Shown piece by piece: positions 9,872 to 20,226 of a stretch of DNA of 43,815 nt. Position 1 is the stretch's first letter. Each line of letters starts with the position of its first letter. The position numbers and the translations under genes are program-made. The DNA comes from Phoronis australis (lineage: Eukaryota; Phoronida; Phoronidae), in assembly GCA_002633005.1 (NCBI GenBank), contig NMRA01000256.1:1-43815 (forward strand), read 5' to 3'. The notes beneath the pieces were generated by a model. It made no database searches. It saw only the letters and a list, made by a program, of their open reading frames with translations, and was not told the DNA's origin.

Positions 9872-10679
9872 GTATGAAGCATAAAAGGGTTCTTTAACGA
9901 GTATCTATCTGCGCATTGAAATGTTCTTATTCAACGCGCACTCTTGCTTAATTAATCTATGCACACTTTTTTAATCAACGTGCTGAATTGGTCCTTAAAC
10001 GATTATCTTTCTGCTCTTACGCAACGCATACTTTAATAAAGCGCCAGATTTCTGAACGAGGACATTTCTACGCGTTGAAATGCGCTTAATCTACGCGTAC
10101 CTTTTAATCAGTTCATATAGTCCAATCACGCCTGTTTTCTTAATTTAATTGATTAAGAGCAGAACGATAATCGTGTAAGAGCTAAAAGTACGCGTAGATT
10201 AAGTAAAAGTAAGCGTAGATTAAACACATTTCAACGCGTGGAAATGTACTCGTTTAAGAACCCTTACGCGCTTCATACACTTTTGATTAATCAACGTGTA
10301 GTATTGCTTAATCAACGCACTGAATAAGTTATTCGGTAAGTCAAACCAAAGACAAATTTACCTTCAGTACAAAGTTAGCAGCGCCATAGTTTACTTACTC
10401 ACTTGAACAATGCTCAAAACTGGGCGTGCACGCATGAAGAAAGTATTCCGCCATTTTGATATTAGGGAGCACTGACGTGATCGGGGTATAGGAATCAATT
10501 AAAAGCACGCGTTGAATAAGCAATAGTGCGAGTTGGATGAGAGCAGAACAGTGATCGTTTAAGAACTAATTCAGCGTGTTGACTAAGCAAAATAACGCGT
10601 TGATTAAGCAAAGGGGTCGTTTCACATTTCAACGGGCAGAAAGGCACTCCTTTAAGAACTCTTTGGCGCTTCATAAGAA
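9872..10679. repeat. Nested inverted-repeat (palindromic) array
   Basis: Blocks of related sequence recur in both orientations. Unit A (TATGAAGC..AAGGGTTCTTTAACGAGT...GCATTGAAATG) is at 9872-9930, a partial copy is at about 10050-10110, and inverted copies are at about 10230-10282 and 10610-10675. Unit B (TTAAACGATTATCTTTCTGCTC) is at about 9993-10020, with inverted copies at about 10150-10180 and 10535-10570. A short motif resembling TTAATCAACGCG (or its complement) punctuates the whole stretch. The ends form imperfect terminal inverted repeats. It lies entirely in the intron between the PAN and F5/8C exons. It has no ORF and resembles a foldback or MITE-type element; class unknown. Confidence 0.75.
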
Positions 10680-10967
10680 TGCCCTCAATAATCGCATTCA
10701 CCAGTCACTGCCATCTCATATCTTATATGAGGTTCACTGTCGCCTCCCTTCATCACTCCTCGTCATCACCTCTCGTCATCGTTGTCGTTCAGTTGTCACC
10801 GTCGATATCGTCACTGGCCGTGACACATTTGGCAAATAGGCCTATTGAAGTTCGGATGAAGAAGATGTTTTTGAAATTTAAGGCGTTTCGGTTAAGAATT
10901 CAACGTCGACAGCTATCAGCGGCGAAATGTCCCTTCAATAAGAGACACTCAAACATTCATAAATTAC

Positions 10968-11114
10968 CTAGGTTTACACTCCTGCTCGCCAAAATGCAGG
11001 TCTGTTGCGTATGCCTGGCGTACTCGCATACTGTGGCGTTCAACTTTTGGACACAGGCATCGATACACTCACTGTACGACAATCCCTCAACAGCCGTGTG
11101 CTTCAACGCGAAGC
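10968..11114 (-). CDS. PAN/apple-like domain exon of the WSC-EGF-PAN-F5/8C gene
   Basis: A 147-base exon with phase 1 at both ends, bounded by acceptor CGTTTTGCAG and donor CTAG|GTAATT on the minus strand. Its 48 full codons read HTAVEGLSYSECIDAC, then NATVCEYARHTQQTCIL. The C-x3-C ... C ... C-x-L spacing is like the core of PAN/apple modules, which mediate protein or carbohydrate binding in secreted proteins. The phases match the EGF exon before it and the F5/8C exon after it, so it can be spliced in without disturbing the frame. A shortened relative lies at 39443-39520. The PAN label rests on cysteine spacing; it could be another small cysteine module. Confidence 0.75.
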
Positions 11115-11934
11115 CTGCAAAACGAAAACGGAAATAAAACGCCATCTTCGTTCGCGAAGTTGAAAAAGCTGCCTTACATTAGACAAATTCATGACTCGGG
11201 AACATTTCTCAACGGAGAAAACGCAACAAAACGCACATTAATGATTAGTATAGTTAGTTGCTTAGGTGCCCCGTTTAAGTGGCTCTGCGGTCAAAGGTCA
11301 TTGGTCCAATGTGAAACGTCAAACGTCACGTGTGAGAAGTATAATCGGAAGTGATGTCATCTTCCAACTGGAAAGAATTGACAATGACGTCACAACTCAT
11401 TACGTAATAGATTCAATTGGGCCTATTGGAGAGGGACCTTGATCCAAGGTCAAGGTCATGCGTGTAACAGGAAAACGTTATTAAACCGGAAGGAAAACGA
11501 GGTCGAATCGGAAGTCACGTGACTGCTGACGTCATCAGGTAGGTTAGAGCGTGGCACTGTCCACACACTAGAAGTTATAAAAAGATTACGCTGTGTTTGT
11601 AAAGTTCAACTGGTCTAGAGTGGAAACAAAATAGGGATTGTGCAGCGAACTGAAGGAGAACAAAAGGTTGATTCCCTTATTTTGTGTGCGACATGTGTCG
11701 TCGTTGCATTATCCTCTTTGTTTTCTCGTATCTCTCATCGACAGATGTCGCATATAACCCGTGAAAGGTACTAATAAGCAGACATTGTTACGACCTAAAA
11801 TAGAACATAAATTTAATATTGTTTAAACGTGTGTAAATAACAAGACATTCAAATACAGTACAAAAATCATCAAGGCGTTCAGACACCTTCATTTGTACAA
11901 GTAGTAAATTATTAAATGTCCTGAATTAAACGTT

Positions 11935-12785
11935 CAAATGTCGAGTGGTGACGCCGTCTTCGAACACCAGTCTTTTGAGATAAAAGACACTTGAAGATAC
12001 ATGGTGTTATCGCCGCCTAACCGAAGTCCTTTGTTGAGGGCCGAGCGACTCCTAGTGGTCCGCAACAATCTGAGATACCTCACCTTATTCATTTCATTTC
12101 TCTGCCGTTGTACTCCTTTACAGCTAAAATGAGATTTACCGTCGTCCGCCCCCTACGTAATACGTTTTAGAGCAAAGTGCGATGCAGTAATCCCCTTCGA
12201 ATTCTAACTTCAACAAACCAGGCGTGCGCATGTCGATCTTAGGCCTCGTTTTCTTCCGTGTCTGTTCGTGGAAACCTGAGGTGTTTTCCCCTCTCCAAAC
12301 GGTCTCACATGTCCTATAGCCAGTTATCGGACATGGCCATGTGGGCCAATTCTATGTCGATCTCGCAATATTTGAAATCAGATCTGTCGACGAATCTTAA
12401 CATGAAGTCGTAGTAAAACTCCATAATGCGCAACTTCTCGTACTGATAGACAAAGAAGCTTATTTGAACCGGCAGGTTCAGGTGGATGGTCAATTTTTTC
12501 ATCTCCAATTTGTAGGTTCTGTTCCCGATGTAGTTGACGTGTCTAAATTCAGGGAACTGGACCTCCCGTTGAGCCTTAGCCTCTTCGCAGTACTTGACGT
12601 CACGATGCCTTTCTTGATTCGTTATCGTCTTACCATACGCACTGTTACCTGGTCTGCGCTACAATAGATATGTTTTTGTCTTTGTCCCCTTCTCGCCTAG
12701 CGCCGCTGATTTCCTTAACAACACGCTCGAAATATTTTAGGGCAGCAATTTTGACCACTTGATAGATGTTTGTTATCTCCCACGG
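11935..12785 (-). pseudogene. Family B DNA polymerase relic (Polinton/Maverick or adintovirus-like)
   Basis: Minus-strand fragments in several frames line up in order with the C-terminal half of the protein-primed-type family B DNA polymerases found in animal genomes. The order is an ITNIYQVV...ARREGDKDKN segment, motif B as NSAYGKTITNQERHRD, then QISFFVYQYEKLR, EFYYDF, DRSDFKYCE and the motif C region, FPRTDTEENEA, CKGVQRQRNE, and a C-terminal EDGV segment near 11940. The catalytic DTDS of motif C is replaced by DIEL. There are several stops and frameshifts, including one just before motif B, so it is dead. It sits in the intron between the EGF and PAN exons. The exonuclease half and other element genes are absent. 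Confidence 0.8.
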
Positions 12786-12983
12786 CCAAGCAGGCCATGA
12801 CACCTCCTAAAATTCTACCAGATTACATTTGGCAGTTCGGGGGTGCAAATGTCTGACGGACAATATCCTGGCTAATACTCTGCCCTGCCCCCCCCCTCCT
12901 AACTCAAAATCCTGGATCCGCCCCTGTCTCCAGGCCGTTTTCCAAGTACCATTTCAATTTGTGGGTTAACAAGCGTCGTATGT

Positions 12984-13111
12984 TGCTGCATGTGCATGTT
13001 ACTGAATGTGCATGTTACGGTATGTGCATGTTACTGTATGTGCGTGTGCATGTTACTGCATGCGAGCTCGCATGCGCGTGTGTGTATGTGTTACTGTGCA
13101 TGCATGTTACT
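12984..13111 (+). repeat. Short minisatellite based on TGCATGTTACTG
   Basis: Around six or seven imperfect copies of a unit like TGTGCATGTTACTGTA follow one another. A self-complementary GCATGCGAGCTCGCATGC lies in the middle. The short open frames here (Cys/Met/Val-rich) are artefacts of the repeat. It lies in an intron of the WSC gene. Confidence 0.85.
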
Positions 13112-13219
13112 GGGCACCTTGTCGTCATCACCAGCTTTTAAATCAATTTCAAAAGAATTTCTACAGTATATCCTTTTTCTTTTGTAATGAAATGAACAAA
13201 TACCCCCAAAATGCCATTA

Positions 13220-14029
13220 TTTAAAAATGTCCAAAAGTGTTGCCAGCGAAGTAGATTTTTGCCATTCTGGCTTGTTTGAAGGACATCTGAAATCACAGCC
13301 GATTCTTCAGTCGCTTCTCAAAAATGCACAAATGCAATAGGGCCTCCGTCTTGAATGAACTGAGTCGAACAGGTACTTTTTTCTCATTCTCAGCATGTTC
13401 ACAAATACAAAGAATCCAGATTCGCTGAGCCAACACGCAACGCCAACCTTAAAACTGCCTCCAAACTTGGACAACCCGGGCCTGGAATAGTTTGACCGTT
13501 TAATCTAATCACTGTTCTCGACACTTGAAACTTAACATGGCCAGCTTTTAGTAAGCTTACACAAAGTTGAACAGAAGTCTAGTGGAGTGATTATGCGGCG
13601 TGGTTGATTCAGTTTGTCCGAGTTGAGTACACGGTGGAGATTGGCTGACTATAGCTTCGGAATATATCTCAGAAATGTATGAAACATTTTGAGGCTATGT
13701 TATGTTTTCAAAAAAAATTTTAGGATTTGTTTTTAAATGTTCCACTTTTACACGATTGGCTATCAAAAACGCTTTTCATGAAAAATATATAAAATTGCAT
13801 AAAACGAAATCGAAAGGATGATTTCTACAACTGTAACAGCGTTTTCGAGATTTAATTTGAACATCAATATCAAACAAAATTTGGTCATATTGTTCATATC
13901 GTTGTTTTGTTATGATGGTACCATTCTTTTTAGCAACTTTTACAGACGTGGTCACGTAATCCAATTAACATCAGCTTGGTATTAAGTCAAAACTCAGACT
14001 TTATACTTTCAGAAAATACGTGTATATAG
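13220..14029 (+). repeat. Dispersed repeat block A
   Basis: Homologous over about 800 bases, in the same orientation, to 39909-40812 (block B). Shared landmarks include ATTCTGGCTTGTTT, CACAAATGCAATAGGG, ACAAATACAAAGAA, GAGCCAACA, AACAAAATTTGGTCATATTG and TATGATGGTACCATTCTTTTT. A shorter inverted relative lies near 20227-20440. No protein domain is seen. Similarity with block B stops exactly after GTATATAG at 14029, the point where a DIRS element begins at the other locus. Confidence 0.8.
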
Positions 14030-14230
14030 TTTTATTGAATTAAAATCTATAATTTTGTATGCATTTCACTAAAGATACACCCTTGTCGATTAAGTCCAGG
14101 ACCAGTATAACCTGAATTCTTTGAAGTCTAAAACGTGAGGATTTGAGAATTATTCTATTCGTTTCTTGTAGAGTTACAAACATTTATCCTGTGCACACAT
14201 AAATCAATAAGCTTGACAATCATTTCTCAC

Positions 14231-14341
14231 CCAAGTCGCAGTTTTTCCCGTAATATCCTGGTCTACATGTACAGTTGTAGTTGTCAATGAGATCGGTGCA
14301 ACTGGCGCCATTTTTGCACGGTGACAAGCTGCAGGCATTGG
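14231..14341 (-). CDS. EGF-like domain exon of the WSC-EGF-PAN-F5/8C gene
   Basis: A 111-base exon, phase 1 at both ends (acceptor CTTTTTCAG, donor TTGG|GTGAGA), the classic arrangement of shuffled EGF modules. The peptide reads NACSLSPCKNGASCTDLID, then NYNCTCRPGYYGKNCD, with all six EGF cysteines and the C-x-C...GYYG-x-x-C ending. It lacks the D-x-D/N start expected of a calcium-binding EGF. It joins in phase to the WSC exon (15678-15852) on one side and to the PAN exon (10968-11114) on the other. Confidence 0.95.
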
Positions 14342-15677
14342 CTGAAAAAGAGCAGTCGACAACCTTTATAGACCTGAAATAATTATGGTATACTTTCTTT
14401 GGTATGGAAGAATATTTGCTTTTCTTGAAGTTCATGATATCGACTCCGCAAACATTTTGTTCATAAATTTGAAATTATTTCGGTTGTGTCAGTTAAACTA
14501 AAGCATTATACTTGCTCATCATGACGATATCGGGTTTCATTTAACTTCAACTAAACTTTTGAATCTAACTAGACAACTAGTTCTACCCTGGTTTAATGGT
14601 GCAAGTGCAATTTTCACCAAGCCGTTATCAAACAGTGATATGTTAGTATTTCTGGCATTTCATTTCACGGGTAAAATCCAATACAGCGCGATCGATTCAT
14701 GACATACTTGTCAATTAAAAGGATACTAAGCCATGTTCCGTCCTTTTCATACAAATCTGGCTGTTACTGCTGCACCACTACTTGTACTTCCAGAGCATTG
14801 TTCAAAGTCTATATTTTTCTTAAAGGAGACAGGCAGTCTTGAAATCTTCCTTCACGAAGAAACTGTTGATCGATAACCGGGCTCTCGTGTTTTTAGCTCA
14901 GGTGTTTAGTGCAGTAAGCCCAACCATGAGGCCTGCGCACGTCTGCAGCACCGCAAATGACATCAGATTACCTGCTCTCTTTTTTATTGTTCATCATAAA
15001 TGTGCGAGTTTGAAATGGGTGGGCTTTTCACAGGCTCCGGTTCACCCACATAAAGCGTGAGTCACGCTTGCCAATTTAGAGAGCATGCAAAGATTTCTAA
15101 ACCCTAGGCCACACTTTTCACTGTTGACGAGTTGCGAAATATTGTTTTTTAGATAATATAGCCTAGTCGCAATTAGCATCTATCAGTAAAAAGGCTAACC
15201 AGTGTTTACTAGCCTTTTAATAACTAACACATGACTAATACAACGATTGGAGCGAAAGTGCAAAGATGGTGTCTCTCCCGTGCATTCGAATGATAGCGTG
15301 AAACAATACCTACTAAAACAACGGTTCAACTGCCCTGGTTTACGACTTGTAAATAACCGTCGTATTCTGTAACCGGAGTGTGTAGACATGTGTTCCGACA
15401 CAATTTTTTGAGCTAAAAAGTCAAATGAATATGATTTGCCGATTGTGCTGGGACTCTTGTTCGAGTAAATAGAAATCATTTTCGATAATCGGATTCAATC
15501 ATTTTCTACACGGTCCGATTGCCGTATACGACTTCGTGCACAAAGTCCGACATGGAGACTGGGATTAACATCGCGAAATGTACAATGCACTCTTCTGTTA
15601 TGACTCAAAAAAATGGCATGATGGGTTGAAGGTGTGTTCCTTGACCCTCATGAATTTCTCGCAACAGCTGTGGTTAC

Positions 15678-15852
15678 CCAAACTGGCGTAGACGCTGAAG
15701 TGGCTACCGTCCCCACATCTCTGGTTGGAGTCCGCATTACAGTTCGTAGTACATCTGTTGAATTGTTTGTCGGTGGAGCGAGAGTGGTACTCGTCCGGAA
15801 TGGTGAAGATCCCCGTCTGGACACTGGTCAAATCATCAGTGCACCAGCACTC
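15678..15852 (-). CDS. WSC domain, second exon
   Basis: A 175-base exon starting in phase 0 after ACCGTAG and ending in phase 1 at TTGG|GTAACC. It supplies the second half of a WSC domain: ECWCTDDL at the start, then FNRCTTNCNADSNQRCGDGS and HFSVYASL, matching the family pattern C-x-x-x-C-x-G(D)-x-x-x-x-C-G...SVY. WSC is a cysteine-rich module found in fungal wall sensors, polycystin-type proteins and many invertebrate secreted lectin-like proteins, and is thought to bind carbohydrate. It completes the half encoded at 17190-17359 and leads into the EGF exon. Confidence 0.93.
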
Positions 15853-16133
15853 CTACGGTAACGTGTTACAACGATGTTATCCAAATCAGCAAAGAAACAG
15901 AATAAAATGAGTGAAGCATGAAATGATTTGTTAAAATATGGCATAAAATTTGAGCTGGTAAATTCCCAGAAAAAAATGTCGAATTGTGAGCAAAATAAAT
16001 CCCCTCCTGTTAAAATACCCTTTGCTTCGGACCTTTGACAGTTATAAAACTGGTGTAAAATTGTTTGCCTGGATTATCAATGATTTCTGTTCTCTGGGGT
16101 GAATTGGTCGTTCGCTTGATGTCTTGAATGCAG

Positions 16134-16349
16134 ATTCAATAAGCTACCATGAGTCATCTCATGCTCCAAAACTAATATGGCTGACTAGTCACACTGGTTC
16201 CGATATCAAACACCAGATTGAGGATAGCCTCATTATCGATAATGATTCTGGCATTGAAAATTACTGGGCCCAGCTGAATGAGCTAATTCTTAAACACGAA
16301 CAGTTTCTTCCCAAGTTCAGAAATTATTACAATCTGAGCAATGAACCAG
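16134..16349 (+). other. Candidate plus-strand exon or coding remnant inside the WSC intron
   Basis: A 216-base stretch bounded by an acceptor-like AATGCAG and a donor-like CCAG|GTGAAA. It is open throughout in one frame and has phase 1 at both ends. The translation (including HAPKLIWLTSHTGSD and ENYWAQLNELILKHEQFL) has balanced, protein-like composition rather than the look of random AT-rich DNA, but I recognise no family. It runs opposite to the host gene and has no obvious partner exons nearby. It may be a fragment of a mobile element protein or a chance open frame. Confidence 0.3.
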
Positions 16350-17189
16350 GTGAAACCAGTTTTACAAAAATATGAGGTCTAAAATGTATTGGACACAAGG
16401 CAAATATCTTGGCATATATCGGGTGTACTAAGAAAAAACGTTCCAAGGGTCAAATGGTTGTACCTTCAACACTTTCGGACGTGTGCTTTTGAAACATCGC
16501 TTAAATAAAATTTGGAGCCTTTTTACGCTTTGTAAGAACAATCTCGCACTACCGTTTTACGATTTGACTCGACATCAAATTCAAAAATGCTAGTTAAAAA
16601 TTTATTATCTCACAGACAGCTGACAGAATACATAGGGAACATCATTCGAAAGTTCAATACATGCTACAACAAAATGCATCTACATTTGTCACAGAGGTTT
16701 TTGCCGTTGATTCAGTAAAACTACAGACAAGGCAGTTATGGCGTCGTTAAGTATCCGGAGGCGATCAGTTCGAGTTGACGTTGTGAAAAATAAGTGAAAC
16801 TTGTTATTATCTGTGTTTGCAGTAGTAAAGCCAAAATGCTGTTCCTTTAAAATCCCCGTTTTGCCGATCAAAAAGTGTGAGAGGTCTCATTGTTAAATTT
16901 CTGTGTTAAACCTAGACCTGGTGCTGAACACGACAGTGATGATTTTACCTTCATCCAGGTGTGTGATGTCTTATTTTTCAACTTTTTTACATTTTCATAA
17001 ATTTGAAGCTCGTAAAATTTGATATGTTTATTTTTGCTACAACTGTGATTGTGGAAATTGTCGTATACTTACATGTTAATTTGAATCTTGGAACAGTTTT
17101 TGTGATGGTACACAGACTCGTTATGATTGCTAGATGCTTTCCTCCACCTGGTGTTACCTATATGTACGTAGGTTCAACAAAAAACTTAC

Positions 17190-17359
17190 GTTTCCGTTCT
17201 TCAGTCCTGCATACTTGTATCCATCCGACCAACATTGTGCAGTGCACGTTTGCGGTGTCACACCGCCGTTAGGTGTCACTTGGGTAGTAAATGAGGGATT
17301 GCTGCTTTGAAAACAGCCAATGTAGTCGAGCCCGTTGACGACTTTTTTGGCGTTAGTTG
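17190..17359 (-). CDS. WSC domain, first exon
   Basis: A 170-base exon entering in phase 1 after ATTCTTTTCAG and ending in phase 0 at GGAAAC|GTAAGT, a strong donor. After a short TNAKKVVNG lead it reads DYIGCF, then TCTAQCWSDGYKYAGLKNGN. This matches the WSC opening (Y-x-GCF) and the C-x-x-x-C-x-x-x-G(Y/F)-x-YAG(L/V) block, and the next exon supplies the expected ECWC. Its phase-1 entry calls for an upstream exon, presumably carrying the signal peptide. Confidence 0.93.
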
Positions 17360-17933
17360 CTGAAAAGAATACAAAAACAGAGCTGTGACGATCCTTTTTC
17401 TTGTTGTACTGTTTTTACGAAGAAACGTAATTAGGAGGCGCCTCCATAGGGGACCGCACAGACGGGACACGGTGGTAAGCAACTGAGGAGGTGGCAGCGA
17501 AATTATTGGCGACCGGAGAAAGACCTGGCAGGCGGTACAAAACTAGTAAGGACGAGGGGAAGTATGGGCGGATTTAGTGAGAGACAAGGTTACTGCCTCG
17601 TCTAGAGGGACGACCAAAAAATAAAAATAGATCAAATTCCATAGGCATCAATTTTTTTGGGCTACACAGATATTTTTCGATCGACAATTGTGATTGGGTA
17701 CCCCTCTTACGACTTCATATATGAACGAGTGGACGCGACATTGGGTGCCTCCGAGGAAGAGGGACGGGGCGTCGGAACTGATAGTAACCGGTGGGGTGCC
17801 GAAACGACCAGGGAAGTGACAAAATACTGGTGACTACGGGAAGGCATCGTCATTTTCCGCCGAAGCAATGATAACCTTGCCCTTACCAGGGTCGTTAAGT
17901 TTTTCTTTTGAGATTGCGAAGCTGATGTGTTAC

Positions 17934-18011
17934 CTACTATTATACAAAACAAGAGCAACGTGGAGCATTGAAATGCGCCCACGAACGCACCGCAAATGGT
18001 GTGCTTCTAGA
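17934..18011 (-). CDS. Tentative leader (signal peptide) exon for the WSC gene
   Basis: Minus-strand reading ending in phase 1 at GTAG|GTAACA, so it would join in frame to the WSC exon at 17359. The joined peptide contains CSTLLLFCIIV followed by ATNA, which looks like a signal peptide core and cleavage site just before the WSC domain. The weakness is that this frame has no ATG: it runs back to an in-frame TAG at about 18010, so an upstream exon joined at a poor acceptor (CCTCTAG) would be needed. A nearby ATG in another frame gives the wrong phase. Treat as a hypothesis. Confidence 0.25.
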
Positions 18012-18039
18012 GGTGGTTATTGTTATCATAAAAGTGGCC

Positions 18040-18975
18040 ATTAGATGGCGCAAAGTACGTCGAATCCATCCGAAACAAGGGCATATGATCGTTCCTTAAA
18101 CCAAATTTCAAGGAACTTCAGAGAAAGAAAGGAAAATGGAAAAATAAGTTGCCACTAAGAGCCACAGCGTTTGTCATAAAGATCCTGTAGTGGGTTTGGG
18201 AGATACATCTATGGGCGCAGAAAGCAAAACATCTACCAGGAGGCGCCCAGGACTCGAAGTTGTCGGAATATTATCGTCAACTGTCCTATTCACACTAAAA
18301 ACATATAAGCGAATTTTAACTAAGCGTGGTTTGGTTGATAAAAACATGTCATCATTTCCTTAATAGAAAGCTAGTTCCAAAATTTCATAGAAATCTGTCG
18401 GTGATATTCAGAGAAACAAAGGAAAACGGGAAAAAATGAAATTGTCATTAGGGGGCACAGCGTTCGTCGGTTCGATCTGAAAGCCATTGTAGACTGTTGT
18501 CAACTTCAAATAAATATATTTGCTAAATTTAATTAAGATTCTGCAGTAGGATTAGGAGATACAGCTATGGGCGCAAAAAAACAAAACTACCACTACGAGG
18601 CGCCACAGTAGTCGAAGTCGACGGGAAAATCAACGTCAACTGTCCTCTTCACACTAAAAACACATATTCCAATTTTCACAATCATCCTTACAGTGGTTTC
18701 TTTGATACAGGGGTCGACGCAATAAACCTCGAAGCCGTCCGAAAACGGGACGATAGCATTGTCTTGCAAATTAATGCCTAAGTGCCAAATTTCATGAATA
18801 TCTGTTGAGGACCTTTGAAGATGCAGAGATAAACGCAAAGAACTGAAATTGCCACTAGATGGCGCAAATGTAGTAGGATCCGTCTGAAATTCGTCGCTAA
18901 AGGAACACGCACATCTCTTAAATCTCATTAAGATACTGTAAGGGGTTTAGTAGATACAGCTGCGGACTTCGGATG
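18040..18975 (+). repeat. Degenerate tandem repeat, about 360-400-bp period
   Basis: Several phrases recur in the same order. TTGCCACTAGATGGCGC-like blocks occur near 18050, 18151, 18444 and 18849. GGGTTTGGGAGATACATCTATGGGCGC-like blocks occur near 18190, 18548 and 18943. TCAACTGTCC(T)(A/C)TTCACACTAAAAACA occurs near 18276 and 18638. The 111-codon minus-strand open frame here is inside the repeat and has no recognisable domain. Confidence 0.7.
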
Positions 18976-20226
18976 ACGGGACGCCCGGACACCCAGACAG
19001 GGATGACGGCATTAATGCTTATAAATATGTTGGCGTATTAAAATGAATTGTTAACGAAATACACTCAAGTACTTTCATATGACATTCTTGTTCCGTATTG
19101 AGAAAGAGACATAGTCTGAATCAGACTGAACAACTAATAATAATGTTTTGTTGCAGATAAATAAAGATACGCAATTCGTGCGAAAAGTTTCCTATACGTG
19201 GAAGTTGCATCGATTCCACGAGAAACATGTATTCTCACACAAAACAGGCTCACATGATTACGGCAGTCTGCATGAGCAGTTTCAATGACTATCATTGAGG
19301 TTAGAAATATATAGTTTCATGGGACTACAACAAATATTTGAAAAATAAACTAAGAATTGTAAACAATGGTATCTAACGATTGTTGCATGTAACCTTGATT
19401 ATATTTACTGCAGTAATCGATTTTAGTCTTTAGGTCAACAAAGCGAACAATGAATAGTTTCGATTGTCGTTTGATATACATATTCATCGCCCTTAGTTTC
19501 ACTGGAAAATGATGTAATCAATAAGTACTAAAATAAAAACGAATGATTCTTCATTCCTGGCGTTCAGGATTTATCGATTTACCAATAGTACGATAGCACG
19601 TATTCTTATGATTTCACATTTACATTGTTTGGAGCCATTGACTTGAGTGGTCAGGCAACATCATCCGTATAATTCTGATTTAACACGATTTCTCCTGTTC
19701 ACCGTGTCTCAAGCTCCTTCGAAAATATAACCTGACTCGTTTTGGCGTATTGGTCAACAACCCACCATAATACGTTTAATAGCAACACTGGAATTAGTTT
19801 TCAACGAATATCAGTACAACCAACGGGTTGTAGAGGTCTCACCAGGAATTTCTGAGGACCCTGATGCAGTTTGGCTCATTCGAAATATGAAATTGAGACC
19901 TTCTGAAATTAGGGCCGTTGTTATCAAAATTCATGATGCGGCTGGTTAATTACTCTTTCAATTAAAAAGAATTGCAAAACCTGTCGCGGCATTGCTAAAA
20001 CGTTAACCATCTAAATGTACCCGCGTTTTTGCCTTTAAGTTTAAGTAGAACCTTATCAACAAACCCGTAGATTTTAACATGAGGAAAGTACATACTTTAC
20101 GAATGTAGAAAGCCTGTAGAATTTCATTTTTGTCTTCATACCAATCTGCCATTAATTGGGTCACGCGACTTGGTCTTTCTAGTAAAAACTACTGTAGATC
20201 AAACCGAAAGGAACATTCGTAGCGAA
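18976..20226. other. Gene-free AT-rich DNA
   Basis: No coding signal was found. The segment holds copy 2 of a diverged dispersed repeat (19431-19580), whose first copy is at 6715-6870. Confidence 0.5.
19431..19580 (+). repeat. Diverged dispersed repeat, copy 2
   Basis: Matches 6715-6870 through GTCAACAAAGCGAACAATGA, CGCCCTTAG, GGAAAATGATGTAATCAATAA and TTCTTCATTCCTGGC, in the same order and orientation. Confidence 0.55.

Noticed and set aside
12959-13224. Three overlapping Cys/Met-rich open frames
   Set aside because: They are readings of the TGCATGTTACTG minisatellite in different frames.
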